Source: Phycisphaeraceae bacterium (lineage in GTDB: Bacteria; Planctomycetota; Phycisphaerae; Phycisphaerales; UBA1924). Taken from it: a DNA stretch of 64,000 nucleotides. Below are positions 16,115 through 25,699 of this stretch, in pieces. The stretch lies in assembly GCA_019636675.1 (NCBI GenBank), contig JAHBXC010000001.1, positions 868,001 to 932,000 on the forward strand, read 5' to 3'. The notes beneath the pieces are model-generated. The model did no database searches and was not told the DNA's origin. It saw only the letters and a program-made list of their open reading frames with translations. A program made the position numbers and the translations under genes. The first letter of the stretch is position 1. Every line of letters begins with the position of its first letter.

Positions 16115-17704
16115 TCAGGCGCGAGGGCCCGCGGCGCGGACCGCGTCGGGCATATCGAACTTCGCGTCGTTGGCGCGGAACTTGGACGCCAGCTCCTTCG
16201 CCTTCGCGTCGTAGGCCGCCCCGTCCTTCCAGGTCTTGCGAGGGTTGAGGATCTCGTCGGGGACGGTGTCGACGCTGGTGGGGATGTGCAGTCCGAAGAT
16301 CGGGTCGGTGTCGTACTTCGCGTTCTTGAGCTTGCCGTCGAGGGCCTGCGTGATCATCGCGCGGGTGTGCGACAGCTTCATGCGCGAGCCGGTCCCGTAG
16401 GGCCCGCCCGTCCAGCCGGTGTTCACCAGCCACACGCTGGCGCCGTGCTTCTTGATGCGCTCGGCGAGCATGTCGGCGTAGACGCGCGGCGGGCGTGGCA
16501 GGAAGGGCCCGCCGAAGCAGGGCGAGAAGTTGGGCTGGGGCTCGGTCACGCCGGCCTCGGTGCCGGCGAGCTTGCTGGTGTACCCGTTGATGAAGTAGTA
16601 CATCGCCTGCTCGGGCGTCAGCTTGCTGATGGGGGGCAGCACACCGAACGCGTCGGCGGTGAGGAACACGACGTTCTTGGGGTGGCCGGCCATCGAGGGG
16701 ATGACCGCGTTGTCGATGTAATCAACGGGGTAGGTGACGCGGGTGTTCTCGGTGAACTCGGCGCGGTCGTAGTCGGGCAGACGGGTCTTGGGGTCGAGCG
16801 TCACGTTCTCGAGGACCGAGCCGAAGCGGATCGCGTCCCAGATCATGGGCTCGCCTTCCTTCGAGAGCTTGATGCACTTGGCGTAGCACCCGCCCTCGAA
16901 GTTGAAGACGCCGGCGTCGGACCAGCCGTGCTCGTCGTCGCCGATCAGCCCGCGCGAGGGGTCGGCCGAGAGCGTGGTCTTGCCGGTGCCGGAGAGGCCG
17001 AAGAACAGCGCGACGTCGTGGTTGTCCGTCGTGCTGACGTTGGCGGAGCAGTGCATCGGGAACACGCCCACCTCGGGCATGTCGTAGTTCATCGCGTAGA
17101 AGATGCTCTTCTTCATCTCGCCGGCGTACTCGGTGCCGAAGATGACGACGGTGCGGCGCGAGAGCGACTGCACGATGAGCACGCCGGTGTCGGCGACGCC
17201 CAGGGCCTTGGCCTCGTCGCTCGTGAGCTTGCGCTTGCCGCAGTTGTAGATGGTCCAGTCGGGCGAGAAGCCCTTCATCTCGGCGTCGGTGGGCCGGATG
17301 AAGAGTGTCTTGACGAAGAGCGCGTGCCAGGCGTGCTCGGTGTGGGTGCGGACCGCGAGGCGGCGCTTGGGGTCGGCGCCCACGAAGCCGTCGGAGACGA
17401 ACACGGTCTGGGCCTTGGCGAGGTGCTTCTTCGCCATGTCCAGAACCTTGTCGAACTTCTCGCTGCTGAAGGGCTGGTTGACGGCGCCCCACCAGACCTT
17501 GTCGTGGACCTCGGGGGTGTCCTCGAGGTACTTGTCCTTCGGGCTACGCCCGGTGCGATCGCCGGTGCGGACATTCAGCGCGCCGTTGGAAGCCAAGACG
17601 CCCTCCCCTCGCTTGATCGAGTGCTCGACCAGCTCGGCCACGCTGAGGTTGGCCAGGGTGTTGGCGAAGGTGATATCCGACGCGGGCGAGGTCAGGGTGG
17701 TCAT
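16115..17704 (-). CDS. pckA: Phosphoenolpyruvate carboxykinase (ATP)
   Basis: Converts oxaloacetate and ATP to phosphoenolpyruvate, CO2 and ADP, the entry step of gluconeogenesis in the cytoplasm. The protein has 529 residues, the normal size for the ATP-dependent family. Motifs: RTGRSPKDKY near residue 50, the P-loop GLSGTGKTTLS at 236-246, the metal site IGDDEHGW at 254-261, FNFEGGCYAK at 268-277, and NTGWTGGPYGTG with TRAMI near the C-terminus. The ATG at 17704 starts where family alignments normally start; a longer frame upstream is Arg-rich and unlike the family. It stands downstream of the MgtC-like gene on the same strand with a 171-nt gap. Confidence 0.97.
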   Translation of the reverse strand: MTTLTSPASDITFANTLANLSVAELVEHSIKRGEGVLASNGALNVRTGDRTGRSPKDKYLEDTPEVHDKVWWGAVNQPFSSEKFDKVLDMAKKHLAKAQTVFVSDGFVGADPKRRLAVRTHTEHAWHALFVKTLFIRPTDAEMKGFSPDWTIYNCGKRKLTSDEAKALGVADTGVLIVQSLSRRTVVIFGTEYAGEMKKSIFYAMNYDMPEVGVFPMHCSANVSTTDNHDVALFFGLSGTGKTTLSADPSRGLIGDDEHGWSDAGVFNFEGGCYAKCIKLSKEGEPMIWDAIRFGSVLENVTLDPKTRLPDYDRAEFTENTRVTYPVDYIDNAVIPSMAGHPKNVVFLTADAFGVLPPISKLTPEQAMYYFINGYTSKLAGTEAGVTEPQPNFSPCFGGPFLPRPPRVYADMLAERIKKHGASVWLVNTGWTGGPYGTGSRMKLSHTRAMITQALDGKLKNAKYDTDPIFGLHIPTSVDTVPDEILNPRKTWKDGAAYDAKAKELASKFRANDAKFDMPDAVRAAGPRA

Positions 17705-17875
17705 GGCGGGTTGTCTTGTACCGTGCTGGAGCAGGGTGAATCGACGCCCACCCTTTCCGCGGCGGTCTCGCGGGTCTGCGGGGCGGGCGACCAGTGAATC
17801 CAAGAGGATAGGCGACTCCCCCCGACCCTCAACCGGCGCATGCGGTTCTCTGACAGCCCGCGTCGGTGGCGTCGT

Positions 17876-18361
17876 TCATCGTCCCCGGCGCTGGGCCGGG
17901 GCTGGTGGAGCGTGCTGCTTCACCCCGACTCGCCGCTCGAGCAGCCAGAGGCCGAGCAGAACAAGGATCGAGAGCGCCCCGGCGACCCCCGCGAGCGCGT
18001 ACTGCCCGAGCCCGGAGGCGAGCCCGATCGCCGCGGTCATCCACAGCCCCGCCGCCGTCGTCACTCCCTGCACGCTGCCCCTGGCCTGAATGATTGTCCC
18101 GGCCCCCAGGAACCCGATGCCCCCCACCAGCCCGCTGACCACGCGCAGCGGGTCCATTCCCCCGGCCGCGGTGTCCTTGTACGCCTCGATCAATTCGAGC
18201 GAGAGCAGGGTGAAGAGGCACGACCCAAGGCCGACCAGCGTGAAGGTGCGCAGGCCGGCGGCCTTGCCGGCGCGTTCGCGGTTCCACCCCAGCAGCGCAG
18301 CCACGACGCCGGCAAGGAACAGCCGCAGCAGTGCTTCCTCGATGGGGACCGCGACCGGCAT
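17876..18361 (-). CDS. MgtC/SapB family membrane protein
   Basis: A 161-residue integral membrane protein with about four or five helices. It has the family motifs NRERAGKAAGLRT (27-39), GGIGFLGAG (80-88) and GVTTAAGLW (99-107). MgtC proteins are linked to magnesium limitation, membrane potential and F-type ATPase control in pathogens, but many members, like this one lacking a soluble C-terminal domain, have no defined role. The ATG at 18361 is preferred over a GTG 18 nt upstream. The final 20 residues are a basic, Pro/Ala-rich tail. It is divergent from tRNA-His. Confidence 0.9.
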   Translation of the reverse strand: MPVAVPIEEALLRLFLAGVVAALLGWNRERAGKAAGLRTFTLVGLGSCLFTLLSLELIEAYKDTAAGGMDPLRVVSGLVGGIGFLGAGTIIQARGSVQGVTTAAGLWMTAAIGLASGLGQYALAGVAGALSILVLLGLWLLERRVGVKQHAPPAPAQRRGR

Positions 18362-18442
18362 CCCGGGAGCGTACCACACCGCAGCCCGGACGACGCCGCG
18401 TTGCCGACCCGGGCTCGTGGGAATACAGTCCCCTCGCTTGAT

Positions 18443-18518
18443 GGCGGCCGTAGCTCAGCTCGGTTAGAGCACCTGGTTGTGGTCCAGGGGGTCGCGGGTT
18501 CGAATCCCGTCGGTCGCC
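18443..18518 (+). tRNA. tRNA-His (anticodon GTG)
   Basis: A 76-nt cloverleaf including the histidine-specific extra G-1 (18443) opposite C73 (18518). The acceptor GCGGCCG (18444-18450) pairs with CGGTCGC (18511-18517). The anticodon arm CCTGG-TTGTGGT-CCAGG gives GTG. The T-loop is TTCGAAT. Confidence 0.96.
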
Positions 18519-18544
18519 CTTTCTTTTTCCCAGATTTCCACACG

Positions 18545-18571
18545 CACGACCCGGCCCTGCGCCGGGTCGTG
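18545..18571. terminator. Terminator between tRNA-His and the YdiJ-type oxidase
   Basis: 11-bp perfect stem CACGACCCGGC / GCCGGGTCGTG with a 5-nt loop, followed on the plus strand by GCGTTT. It sits between convergent transcription units, 6 nt from the stop of the oxidase gene. Confidence 0.7.
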
Positions 18572-18576
18572 GCGTT

Positions 18577-21500
18577 TCAGTCCGGACGCGCGCCCAGCGC
18601 CCGGGCCGCGAACTCGACCGGGTGCATCGCCCCCACGCCCGCGCCGTCGTGGATCTGGTGACGGCAGGAGGTCCCCGGGGCCACCATGACATCGTCCGGG
18701 CCGATCGTCCTGGCCGCCGGGAGCACGCCCAGCTCGCCCACCTTCATCGACAGGTCGAAGCGGTCCTTCGTGTAGCCGAACATGCCCGCCATGCCGCAGC
18801 AGGTCGCGTCGAGCACCTCCAGCTTCACACCGGCGATGCGGCGCAGCAGCGCGGCGCTGCTCTCGACGCCCACGATCGCCTTCTGGTGGCAATGCCCGTG
18901 TAGCACGACGCGCCCCTTCGGCACGACGGCTTCGTCGATGGTGGGCGTGCGCGGGTGTGTGTCCCATCGCTTCTCGACGAAGTCCTCGACGAGCATCGTC
19001 TTCTGCGAGAGCGCGCGTCGGAGGGCTTTGGGCGACTTCAGCTTGAGCTGCTGCCAGTCATCGTTGATCGCGCTCAGGCACGAGGGCTCGAGCACGAGGA
19101 TCGCCGCGACGGAGTCGTCTTCGATGAAGGGACGCAGCTGCGCGAGCGTCGCGTCGGCTTTCGCGATCGCGTCGGGCAGCAAGCCGAGCGAGATCATGGG
19201 CCGGGCGCAGCAGCCGGTGCGTGGCAGCACGACTTCGTACCCGAGTGTTTCGAGCAGCCCGACCGCCGCCCGCCCGATGGGCGACTCGTTGTAAACGCTG
19301 AAGCAGTCGCCGAAGAGCACGACTTTGTGCTTCGAGTGCACCGACGACCCGCCGCGCCTGGAGAACCAGCGGAAAAGGTCGGGGGTGAACGGGGGCAGCG
19401 AGCGTCGCGGATCGAAGCCGAAGAGCCTGTTCATCACGCCCCGGGCGGGCCCGAACCGCGACATCGCGGTGTTCAATCTCGGCGCGAACGACGCGAGCGT
19501 GTTGAGGTCGCGCACACGCGACAGCACCCTGTACCGCCAGGGCGCGCGACCCTTCGCCTTGTTCCGCTGCGCGTGGTACTCGGCCTTGAGTCTCGCGATG
19601 TCGACGTTGCTCGGGCATTCGCTCTTGCACGCCTTGCACGACAGGCACCAGTCGAGCGTCTTGAGCGTCTCGGCGTCGTCCCAATCGGGCTCGTGCGCAT
19701 CTGGGCGCTGCCCGTCGCGCCCGAGCTGGCCCGTGATGGCGAGGCGCAGCGCGTTGCCGCGCCCGCGCGTCGCGTGGCGCTCGTCCTGCGTGGCCATGTA
19801 GGAGGGGCACATCACCCCCCCGCTCCGCTTGCGGCAAACGCCCGCTCCGTTGCACATCTCCACCGCGTGGGCGAAATCTTCCTGATCGCCGTACTCGAAG
19901 TAGGTTTCGACCTGCTTCGACACGCGGACCGACGGGGCGCCGTCGCCGTCGTGATCCAGGGGCGACACGCGCAGGTGGGCAGTGATGCTCTCGATCGGCC
20001 CGGGCTCGACGATGTTGCCGGGGTTGAGGATGTTCTGCGGGTCGAAGATCGCCTTGATCTCTCGGAAGGCGCGCATCATCTCGGGGCCGTAGAGGCGCTC
20101 CAGCAGGGGCGAGCGGACGCGCCCGTCGCCGTGCTCGCCGCTCATCACGCCCCCGAGCTCGCGCGCCAGGTCCGCGGCCTCGACGGCGATGGCGCGCAGG
20201 CGCACCAGATCCTCCGGGTCCTTGGTCGACAGCAGCGGGCGGACATGCAGCACGCCGACGGACGCGTGGGCGTAGAACGCCGCCTTGGTGCCGTGCTTCT
20301 CGACGATCGCGCGCAGGCGGCGCACGAACTCGGCGAGGTTCTCCGGGGGTATCGCGTTGTCCTCGACGAAGGTGATGGGCTTGCGCTCGCCGGGCAGCCC
20401 GTGGAGCAAGGGCTCGCCGCTCTGGCGCAGGCGCCAGGCGCTGAGCATCGCCTTGGCGTCGTGGTAGGTGGAGACGCCGTAGTCGCGGCCTTCCATCGCG
20501 CGCATCAGTTCCTCGAAGCGCTCGTTGATCTCGTTGGCGTCGCTCTCCGCGAAATACTCGACATAGAGCACCGCCCTGGGGACCTGCTCGCCCTTGTGGG
20601 GCAGGAGTTCGACATAGCGACGACACTCCTGGTTGTTCAGCGCCAGATCGATCACGAGGTCGTCGAGCAGTTCGACGGCGCTGGGGCGCGTCTCGAGGAT
20701 CGGGAGCACCGCGGCGATCGCGTCGTCCACCGACGGGAACGAGAGCACCGCCAGCCCCTTCGCGCGCGGGATCGGCCTGAGTTTCAGCTTCGCCGACAGC
20801 GTGACGGCGAGCGTGCCCTCGCTGCCGCAGAGCAGCGGCGCCAGGTTGATCTCGTCGACTCGCTTCCCGGCGTCGAGCTGCTGCAGGATCAGGTCGAGCT
20901 GGTACCCGGCGTTGCGCCGGACGGTTTTCGGGAAACGCTCGCGGATGAGTTCGGCGTGGCGCGAGACGACCTCGACGACGCGCTCGGTGAGGTCGCGCAC
21001 CCGCGCGTCTGTAGCGGCGGCGCCGGCTTCGAGGCGGACCACCTCGCCGCTGGCGAGCGCGACGGTCAGCGCGTCGAGGTTCTCGCTCGTTCTCCCGAAG
21101 AGCACGGAGCGCGCGCCGGCGGCGTTGTTGCCGATGCACCCCCCCACCGTCGCCTGGCGCACCGTCGCCGGGTCGGGCGCGAAGAAGAGCTGGTGGCCCT
21201 CCTTGAGCAGACGCTGATTCAGTTCCTCGATGGTGATGCCGGGCTCGGCCTCGCAGGTGCGCGACTGGTCGTCGATGGCGCTGAGCGTGCGAAGATTGGG
21301 CGAGAGGTCCATCACCACGGCGCGGTTCGTGCACTGCCCGGCGAGGGAGGTCCCCCCGCCTCGCGGCAGGACGGGCATGCCCCTCGACGCGCAGAACGCG
21401 ATCGCGCGGGCCGCGTCCTGCGCGTTCGCCGGGATGAGCGCGCCAAGCGGCTCGACCTGGTACAGCGACGCGTCGGTCGCGTAGAGCATCCGGTCGTGCA

Positions 21501-21630
21501 GCCCGAAGCGGACCTCGCCCTCGATCGCGTTGGCGAGGTCGCGCGCCGCACGCTCTCGGTCGAACGCGCCCGCCTCGCGCGGCGTTCCCGTGGTCGGCGG
21601 TGTGGATGGGAGGACGGTCAGCTGGGCCAT
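18577..21630 (-). CDS. ydiJ: FAD-linked oxidase fused to Fe-S/CCG domains (YdiJ type)
   Basis: A 1017-residue fusion, nearly the same length as E. coli YdiJ (1018), which oxidises D-2-hydroxyacids such as D-2-hydroxyglutarate. Order: a PCMH-type FAD-binding domain (PRGGGTSLAGQ near residue 90, then GGCIGNNAAGARS), an FAD-oxidase C-terminal domain (ending near GEHGDGRVRSP and FDPQNILNPG), a 4Fe-4S ferredoxin module (CNGAGVC at 593-599 and CLSCKACKSEC from about 662), then two cysteine-rich CCG domains (TGCCARPM, CCGMAGMFGY). The last parts resemble GlpC/GlcF subunits that pass electrons to quinone. The ATG at 21630 is chosen because the longer frame upstream overlaps the divergent gene's leader. 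The exact substrate cannot be read from sequence. Confidence 0.9.
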   Translation of the reverse strand: MAQLTVLPSTPPTTGTPREAGAFDRERAARDLANAIEGEVRFGLHDRMLYATDASLYQVEPLGALIPANAQDAARAIAFCASRGMPVLPRGGGTSLAGQCTNRAVVMDLSPNLRTLSAIDDQSRTCEAEPGITIEELNQRLLKEGHQLFFAPDPATVRQATVGGCIGNNAAGARSVLFGRTSENLDALTVALASGEVVRLEAGAAATDARVRDLTERVVEVVSRHAELIRERFPKTVRRNAGYQLDLILQQLDAGKRVDEINLAPLLCGSEGTLAVTLSAKLKLRPIPRAKGLAVLSFPSVDDAIAAVLPILETRPSAVELLDDLVIDLALNNQECRRYVELLPHKGEQVPRAVLYVEYFAESDANEINERFEELMRAMEGRDYGVSTYHDAKAMLSAWRLRQSGEPLLHGLPGERKPITFVEDNAIPPENLAEFVRRLRAIVEKHGTKAAFYAHASVGVLHVRPLLSTKDPEDLVRLRAIAVEAADLARELGGVMSGEHGDGRVRSPLLERLYGPEMMRAFREIKAIFDPQNILNPGNIVEPGPIESITAHLRVSPLDHDGDGAPSVRVSKQVETYFEYGDQEDFAHAVEMCNGAGVCRKRSGGVMCPSYMATQDERHATRGRGNALRLAITGQLGRDGQRPDAHEPDWDDAETLKTLDWCLSCKACKSECPSNVDIARLKAEYHAQRNKAKGRAPWRYRVLSRVRDLNTLASFAPRLNTAMSRFGPARGVMNRLFGFDPRRSLPPFTPDLFRWFSRRGGSSVHSKHKVVLFGDCFSVYNESPIGRAAVGLLETLGYEVVLPRTGCCARPMISLGLLPDAIAKADATLAQLRPFIEDDSVAAILVLEPSCLSAINDDWQQLKLKSPKALRRALSQKTMLVEDFVEKRWDTHPRTPTIDEAVVPKGRVVLHGHCHQKAIVGVESSAALLRRIAGVKLEVLDATCCGMAGMFGYTKDRFDLSMKVGELGVLPAARTIGPDDVMVAPGTSCRHQIHDGAGVGAMHPVEFAARALGARPD

Positions 21631-21799
21631 GGGTCTGTGATCGGCGTTCGTGAGGGGGACTCTAGACACGCCCTCGACCGGCGCGGGCCGGGCCGGGCGC
21701 GAACCGACGCTCGCCGGGAACCGAACCAGAGACGCCGCGTCGGATTTCGCGGCAGGAACGAGCGGGCGTGTCGCCCGCCGACACCAATGGGGATTTCCA

Positions 21800-23899
21800 A
21801 TGAACTCGAGCGAACTCACTCGGTCCGGGCTCTCGCTGCGCGCAGCGCGTGACACGCACTCCCACCGCCCTGCGCGCGCTCTCCCGGATGCGAGATGGAT
21901 CCTGGGGGCGCTCGCGCTCTCGTGCGCCCTGGGCCATGCGGCGCTGGCCGCCGACGCGCTGCCGCTCAGGTCGGTCACGCTCTACCGGTCGGGCGTTGGG
22001 TACTTCGAGCGAACCGGCGTCGTCGACGGCGCGGCGACGGTGGATCTTCGATTCGATGTCAACCATCTCAACGATGTGCTCAAGTCGATGGTCGTGCTCG
22101 ACGCGCAGGGCCAGACGCCCCCCACGGTCGCGTTCGAATCCGCCGAGCCGCTCGACAAGGCGCTGGGCGGCTTTCAGGTTGATCTCCGACGCGCCGATTC
22201 GATCTACGAGCTGCTCGGGCAGCTCCGCGGCGCCGAGATCGACATCACCACGGGTGAGGGCCCGGTGCGAGGCATGATCCTCAGCGTCGAGACCCGGGGC
22301 GAGCCCGAGAAGGGCCAGTTCGTCAGCGTGCTGACCGACGCCGGCGTCAAGACCGTGCCCCTGGCGCGCATGGTGACGTTCAACCTGCTTGACAAACAAC
22401 TCGCGAGCGAGCTGCGCGTCGCGCTGCGCACGCTGGCGTCACGGCGCGCCGAGAACCAGGCCGGGCTCGGCGTGCGCTTCGGCGAGGGTCGCGAGCGCGA
22501 TGTGACGATCGGCTACATCCACGAATCCCCCGTGTGGAAGACGAGCTACCGGCTGGTGCTGCCCGACGAGACGGGCGCCAAGCCGATGCTGCAGGGCTGG
22601 GCGATCGTGGAGAATCAGACCGACGAGGACTGGGACGGCGTGCGCATGTCGCTCGCGTCGGGCAGGCCCGTCGCGTTCACGATGAACCTGCGCGAGCCGC
22701 TGTTCGTCGCGAGGCCCGACCTGCCGCTGCCGATCCCGGGAGTGGTGACGGGCAGGGCCTACAGCGACGCCGTGGCCGCCAGGGCGCCCGCCAGCCCGGC
22801 GGCGGACGGGCGCGTGCGGATGGAGCGCGACGCGAGCGCGATAACGGGCCAGTCGATAGCGCCGGCGCGCGTCGCCGAGTCCAATCGCATGGGCGCCGGC
22901 TCGTTCAGCGCCTCGCTGGCGTCGGTCGCCGACGCGCAGACCTCGGGAGAACTCTTCCGCTACGAGATCAAGGAGACCGTGACCATCCCCCGGCGCACGA
23001 GCGCGATGCTGCCGATCCTCGGGTCGAGCGTCGAGGGGCGGCGTGTCTCGATCTACAACCCCAACGACCTGCGCGAGCACCCGATGCGCGGCGTCGAGTT
23101 CACGAACACGAGCGGCGCCGACCTGGCCGCCGGCCCGATCGCGGTCTACGACGCCGATTCCTACGCCGGCGACGCCCAGGTCGGCTTCACGAGCCGCGGG
23201 CAGCAGCGCCTCGCGTCGTACGCGGTTGATCAGGATGTCCGCGCCCTCGTCGAGCCGTGGACGGAGTCGCGCATCACGAAAGTCCGGATCGTCAACGGCG
23301 TGCTGGAGCAGGAAAGTCGTCGCGAGTCGACGACCGGCCATCGCTTCGTCAATCGCGACGCGTCGCGCGGGCGCACGATCATCGTCGAGCACCCGAAGAT
23401 GCCCGGCTGGACGCTGCTGTCGCCCGCGTCGCCGGCCAGCGAGTCCGAGACCGTGCAGCGTTTCGAGGTTGCGCTGGACCGCGCCGGGGAGGCGACCCTC
23501 GACATCACCCACGAGCGCGTCGATCGCAGCACCGTCGCGCTCGTGCAGTACGACCTCGACCTGCTCGTTCGACTCTCCTCCGACGGGAGGGCGTCGAAGC
23601 AGGTCGTGGACGCGGTCCGCAAGGCCGGAGAGATGCAGCGCGCGGTGCGGGACATCGACGCGATGATCAGCGCGCTGAACACCGAGCGCGGGGCGATCGC
23701 GTCCGACCAGGGGCGCGTGCGCGAGAACATGGGTCGCGTCGATCGGAACTCCGACCTGTACGCCCGCTACATGCGCACGCTCACCGAGCAGGAAGACCGA
23801 CTCGAGCAGATCGAGCAGGAGACCCGCGACCTGCGCGCGAAGCGCGAGATGGCGGACCGCTCGCTGCGCGAGTACCTGGCTGGCCTGACCATCGACTGA
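21800..23899 (+). CDS. Exported DUF4139-domain protein
   Basis: A 699-residue protein with a late signal peptide (ILGALALSCALGHAALAAD after a 35-residue basic leader). Mature sequence starts LPLRSVTLYRSGVGYFERTG and later has SPVWKTSYRLVLPDE and WAIVENQTDEDWDGVRMSLASG (given as two fragments), hallmarks of the DUF4139/mucoidy-inhibitor-like family. The last 120 residues are strongly charged coiled coil. Members are envelope proteins without an assigned reaction. The ATG at 21800 follows a GGGG motif. It is divergent from the ydiJ-type gene and not clearly in an operon. Confidence 0.82.
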   Translation: MNSSELTRSGLSLRAARDTHSHRPARALPDARWILGALALSCALGHAALAADALPLRSVTLYRSGVGYFERTGVVDGAATVDLRFDVNHLNDVLKSMVVLDAQGQTPPTVAFESAEPLDKALGGFQVDLRRADSIYELLGQLRGAEIDITTGEGPVRGMILSVETRGEPEKGQFVSVLTDAGVKTVPLARMVTFNLLDKQLASELRVALRTLASRRAENQAGLGVRFGEGRERDVTIGYIHESPVWKTSYRLVLPDETGAKPMLQGWAIVENQTDEDWDGVRMSLASGRPVAFTMNLREPLFVARPDLPLPIPGVVTGRAYSDAVAARAPASPAADGRVRMERDASAITGQSIAPARVAESNRMGAGSFSASLASVADAQTSGELFRYEIKETVTIPRRTSAMLPILGSSVEGRRVSIYNPNDLREHPMRGVEFTNTSGADLAAGPIAVYDADSYAGDAQVGFTSRGQQRLASYAVDQDVRALVEPWTESRITKVRIVNGVLEQESRRESTTGHRFVNRDASRGRTIIVEHPKMPGWTLLSPASPASESETVQRFEVALDRAGEATLDITHERVDRSTVALVQYDLDLLVRLSSDGRASKQVVDAVRKAGEMQRAVRDIDAMISALNTERGAIASDQGRVRENMGRVDRNSDLYARYMRTLTEQEDRLEQIEQETRDLRAKREMADRSLREYLAGLTID

Positions 23900-23941
23900 C
23901 GAAGAGCGCGCGGAAGACCATCGCGACGCCCGCCGCAGCGT

Positions 23942-24484
23942 TCACGCCCCGGCGGGCGTCGCCGCGCGCAGGCGCGCGAACAGTTCGGCGGCGGTCCGCC
24001 CGAGCACGGGGTGTCGCGCGTCGGGCGCGATCTCGGCGAGGGGCTGGAGGACGAACAGGCGCTCGTGCATCGCCGGGTGAGGAACAACGAGCCCCGGCGA
24101 ATCGATCACGCGGTCGGCGTAGAGGAGCAGGTCCATGTCGATCGTGCGCGGCTCCCACCGCTCGGTGGCGCTGCGGACGCGCCCGAGCTGGCGCTCGACC
24201 TCGAGCATCGCGTCGAGCAGCTCGCGAGGGGACATGGTGGTCTCGACCGTGGCAGCGGCGTTGAGGTACGCCGGCTGGGCCGGGGCGCCGGGGCGGACGA
24301 GCGCGGGGGTCTCGATGATTTTGGAGCGGACGAGGACCGACACCCCCCGGGTGGCGCACAGGAGCGCGAGGGCCGCGTCGATGGTGTCGGCGCGGTTTCC
24401 GAGGTTGGAGCCGAGCCCGAGGTGCGCGATGACCGCGGAATCGGGGGAGCGATCGGCAGCAGAGGTGTGGTCGTGGTTCGTCAT
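23942..24484 (-). CDS. folK: 2-amino-4-hydroxy-6-hydroxymethyldihydropteridine diphosphokinase
   Basis: Transfers pyrophosphate from ATP to 6-hydroxymethyl-dihydropterin in folate synthesis (cytoplasm). The protein has 180 residues with the HPPK hallmarks HLGLGSNLGNR, NAAATVET, ELLDAMLEVERQLGR and the signature RWEPRTIDMDLLLY, followed by VPHPAMHERLFVLQPLAEIAP. The ATG at 24484 is used; another ATG 15 nt upstream is possible. It lies downstream of fliA on the same strand, with a hairpin between them, so it may be partly separated from the flagellar cluster. folB and folP are not in the window. Confidence 0.93.
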   Translation of the reverse strand: MTNHDHTSAADRSPDSAVIAHLGLGSNLGNRADTIDAALALLCATRGVSVLVRSKIIETPALVRPGAPAQPAYLNAAATVETTMSPRELLDAMLEVERQLGRVRSATERWEPRTIDMDLLLYADRVIDSPGLVVPHPAMHERLFVLQPLAEIAPDARHPVLGRTAAELFARLRAATPAGA

Positions 24485-24489
24485 GAAAG

Positions 24490-24515
24490 CCGCCCGCATC
24501 GTTCGACGCGGGCGG
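24490..24515 (-). terminator. Weak hairpin between fliA and folK
   Basis: 8-bp stem CCGCCCGC / GCGGGCGG with a 10-nt loop, followed on the minus strand by TTTC. It may attenuate read-through from the flagellar operon into folK. Confidence 0.4.
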
Positions 24516-24547
24516 AGGGAAGTCGAATCGGATTTGGAGAAGATCGC

Positions 24548-25480
24548 TCAGGCGTCGACGGCCTCGAACTCGCGCTCGCGGTGCTGCATCTGGGCCTTGA
24601 GGCGCTGCAGGATCGAGGAGTGCATCTGGGAGACGCGAGACTCGGAGAGGTCGAGGGTGGCGCCGATTTCCTTCATGGTCATCTCTTCGAAGTAGTAGAG
24701 GATGACGATGAGCCGCTCGGCGCGGGAGAGCCCGCGGGTGATGAGCTCGCGCAGATCGCGGCGCTGCGCCTCGGTCAGCGGGTTGCTCTGAGTCTCGTCG
24801 CGGATGACGTCGATCTCGTGCAGCTCGCGGCTGCTGTCGCCGCCCATGACCTTGCGCGAGAGGGAGAAGACACCGGCGGCGCGCGAGTCGCGGCTGAGCT
24901 TCTTGTATTCCTCGGCGTCGGCGCCCAGGAGTTCGGCGAGCTCGACCTCGGTCGGGTTCCGTCCGTGCTTGAGGAGGAAGCGGTTGCGCGCGGCGTTGAC
25001 CTTGGCGGTGCGCACGCGGACGAGCCGGGGGACCCAGTCCATGGAGCGGAGCTCGTCGAGGATCGCGCCGCGGATGCGCGGCGCGCAGTAGGTTTCGAAC
25101 TTCACGCCGCGCTCGAGGTCGAAGCTGTCGATGGCGTCCTTGAGGCCGAAGAGGCCGGCCTGGGCGAGATCATCGACGTCGACCTCGTCGGGGAGGCGCG
25201 TGTGGATGCGCTCGGCGTTGTATCGCACGAGCGGGTAGAACTTCTCAAGGAGGAAGTTCCGGATCGCGAGGGACTTGCCCCGCTGGTAGGTGACCCACAC
25301 CTCGCGCATCTCCATCGCCTCGAGCGTCTGTCGAGTGAAGTCTGACGAGGGAGAGAAGGAGATGCCCTTCTTCGCCTTCGCGGCCTTCGCTGGCGTTGAT
25401 GTCGTGGGTGATTTCGAGCCCGAACCGGCGTCCGTGCGACGCTTGGTCTTGCCGGTTTCCGCTTTCACGCTGCTCGGCAT
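24548..25480 (-). CDS. fliA: Flagellar sigma factor (sigma-28 type)
   Basis: Directs RNA polymerase to late flagellar promoters. The 310-residue protein has a Lys/Ser-rich N-terminal leader of about 45 residues, then sigma region 2 (LPDEVDVDDLAQAGLFGLKDAI, quoted in part) and region 2.4 (FETYCAPRIRGAILDELR, a FliA/WhiG signature), region 3 (NRFLLKHGRNPTEVELAE) and region 4 (LILYYFEEMTMKEIGATL as in other FliA proteins, with SESRVSQMHSSIL). The ATG at 25480 is fixed by AAGGAGAGG three nt away; two in-frame ATGs upstream lack this. It is the last flagellar gene of the cluster and has its own candidate promoter. Confidence 0.95.
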   Translation of the reverse strand: MPSSVKAETGKTKRRTDAGSGSKSPTTSTPAKAAKAKKGISFSPSSDFTRQTLEAMEMREVWVTYQRGKSLAIRNFLLEKFYPLVRYNAERIHTRLPDEVDVDDLAQAGLFGLKDAIDSFDLERGVKFETYCAPRIRGAILDELRSMDWVPRLVRVRTAKVNAARNRFLLKHGRNPTEVELAELLGADAEEYKKLSRDSRAAGVFSLSRKVMGGDSSRELHEIDVIRDETQSNPLTEAQRRDLRELITRGLSRAERLIVILYYFEEMTMKEIGATLDLSESRVSQMHSSILQRLKAQMQHREREFEAVDA

Positions 25481-25627
25481 GGTCCTCTCCTTGACCATCT
25501 CATCCGCAGAGTGGACCCGTCGGAGGAGAAGTCCCCATCGTCCGTCGTCACGCGCTGGCCGTGGCGAGGGGCGGGAAGGGTCTCCGTCGGGGTGCGCGCC
25601 CATCCGTGGGCCGCCTGAATGGCGGGC

Positions 25628-25655
25628 AGTATACAGGACGCGTCACACTGCACAA
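25628..25655 (-). promoter_or_regulatory. Candidate promoter upstream of fliA
   Basis: On the minus strand, TTGTGC (25655-25650), a 16-nt spacer and TATACT (25633-25628; 5 of 6 to TATAAT). It lies in the 219-nt gap between the small membrane-protein gene and fliA and would give a leader of about 140 nt. The surrounding DNA is more AT-rich than the coding DNA. Confidence 0.45.
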
Positions 25656-25699
25656 GATGGAAAACCATCAAAAGTCTCATAATTCTGCGTTCAGGCGTT

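Noticed and set aside
18955-21852. Long plus-strand frame of over 900 codons opposite the YdiJ-type oxidase
   Set aside because: The opposite strand encodes a clear FAD/Fe-S enzyme with all motifs in order; the plus-strand frame is an effect of high GC and shows no domain.
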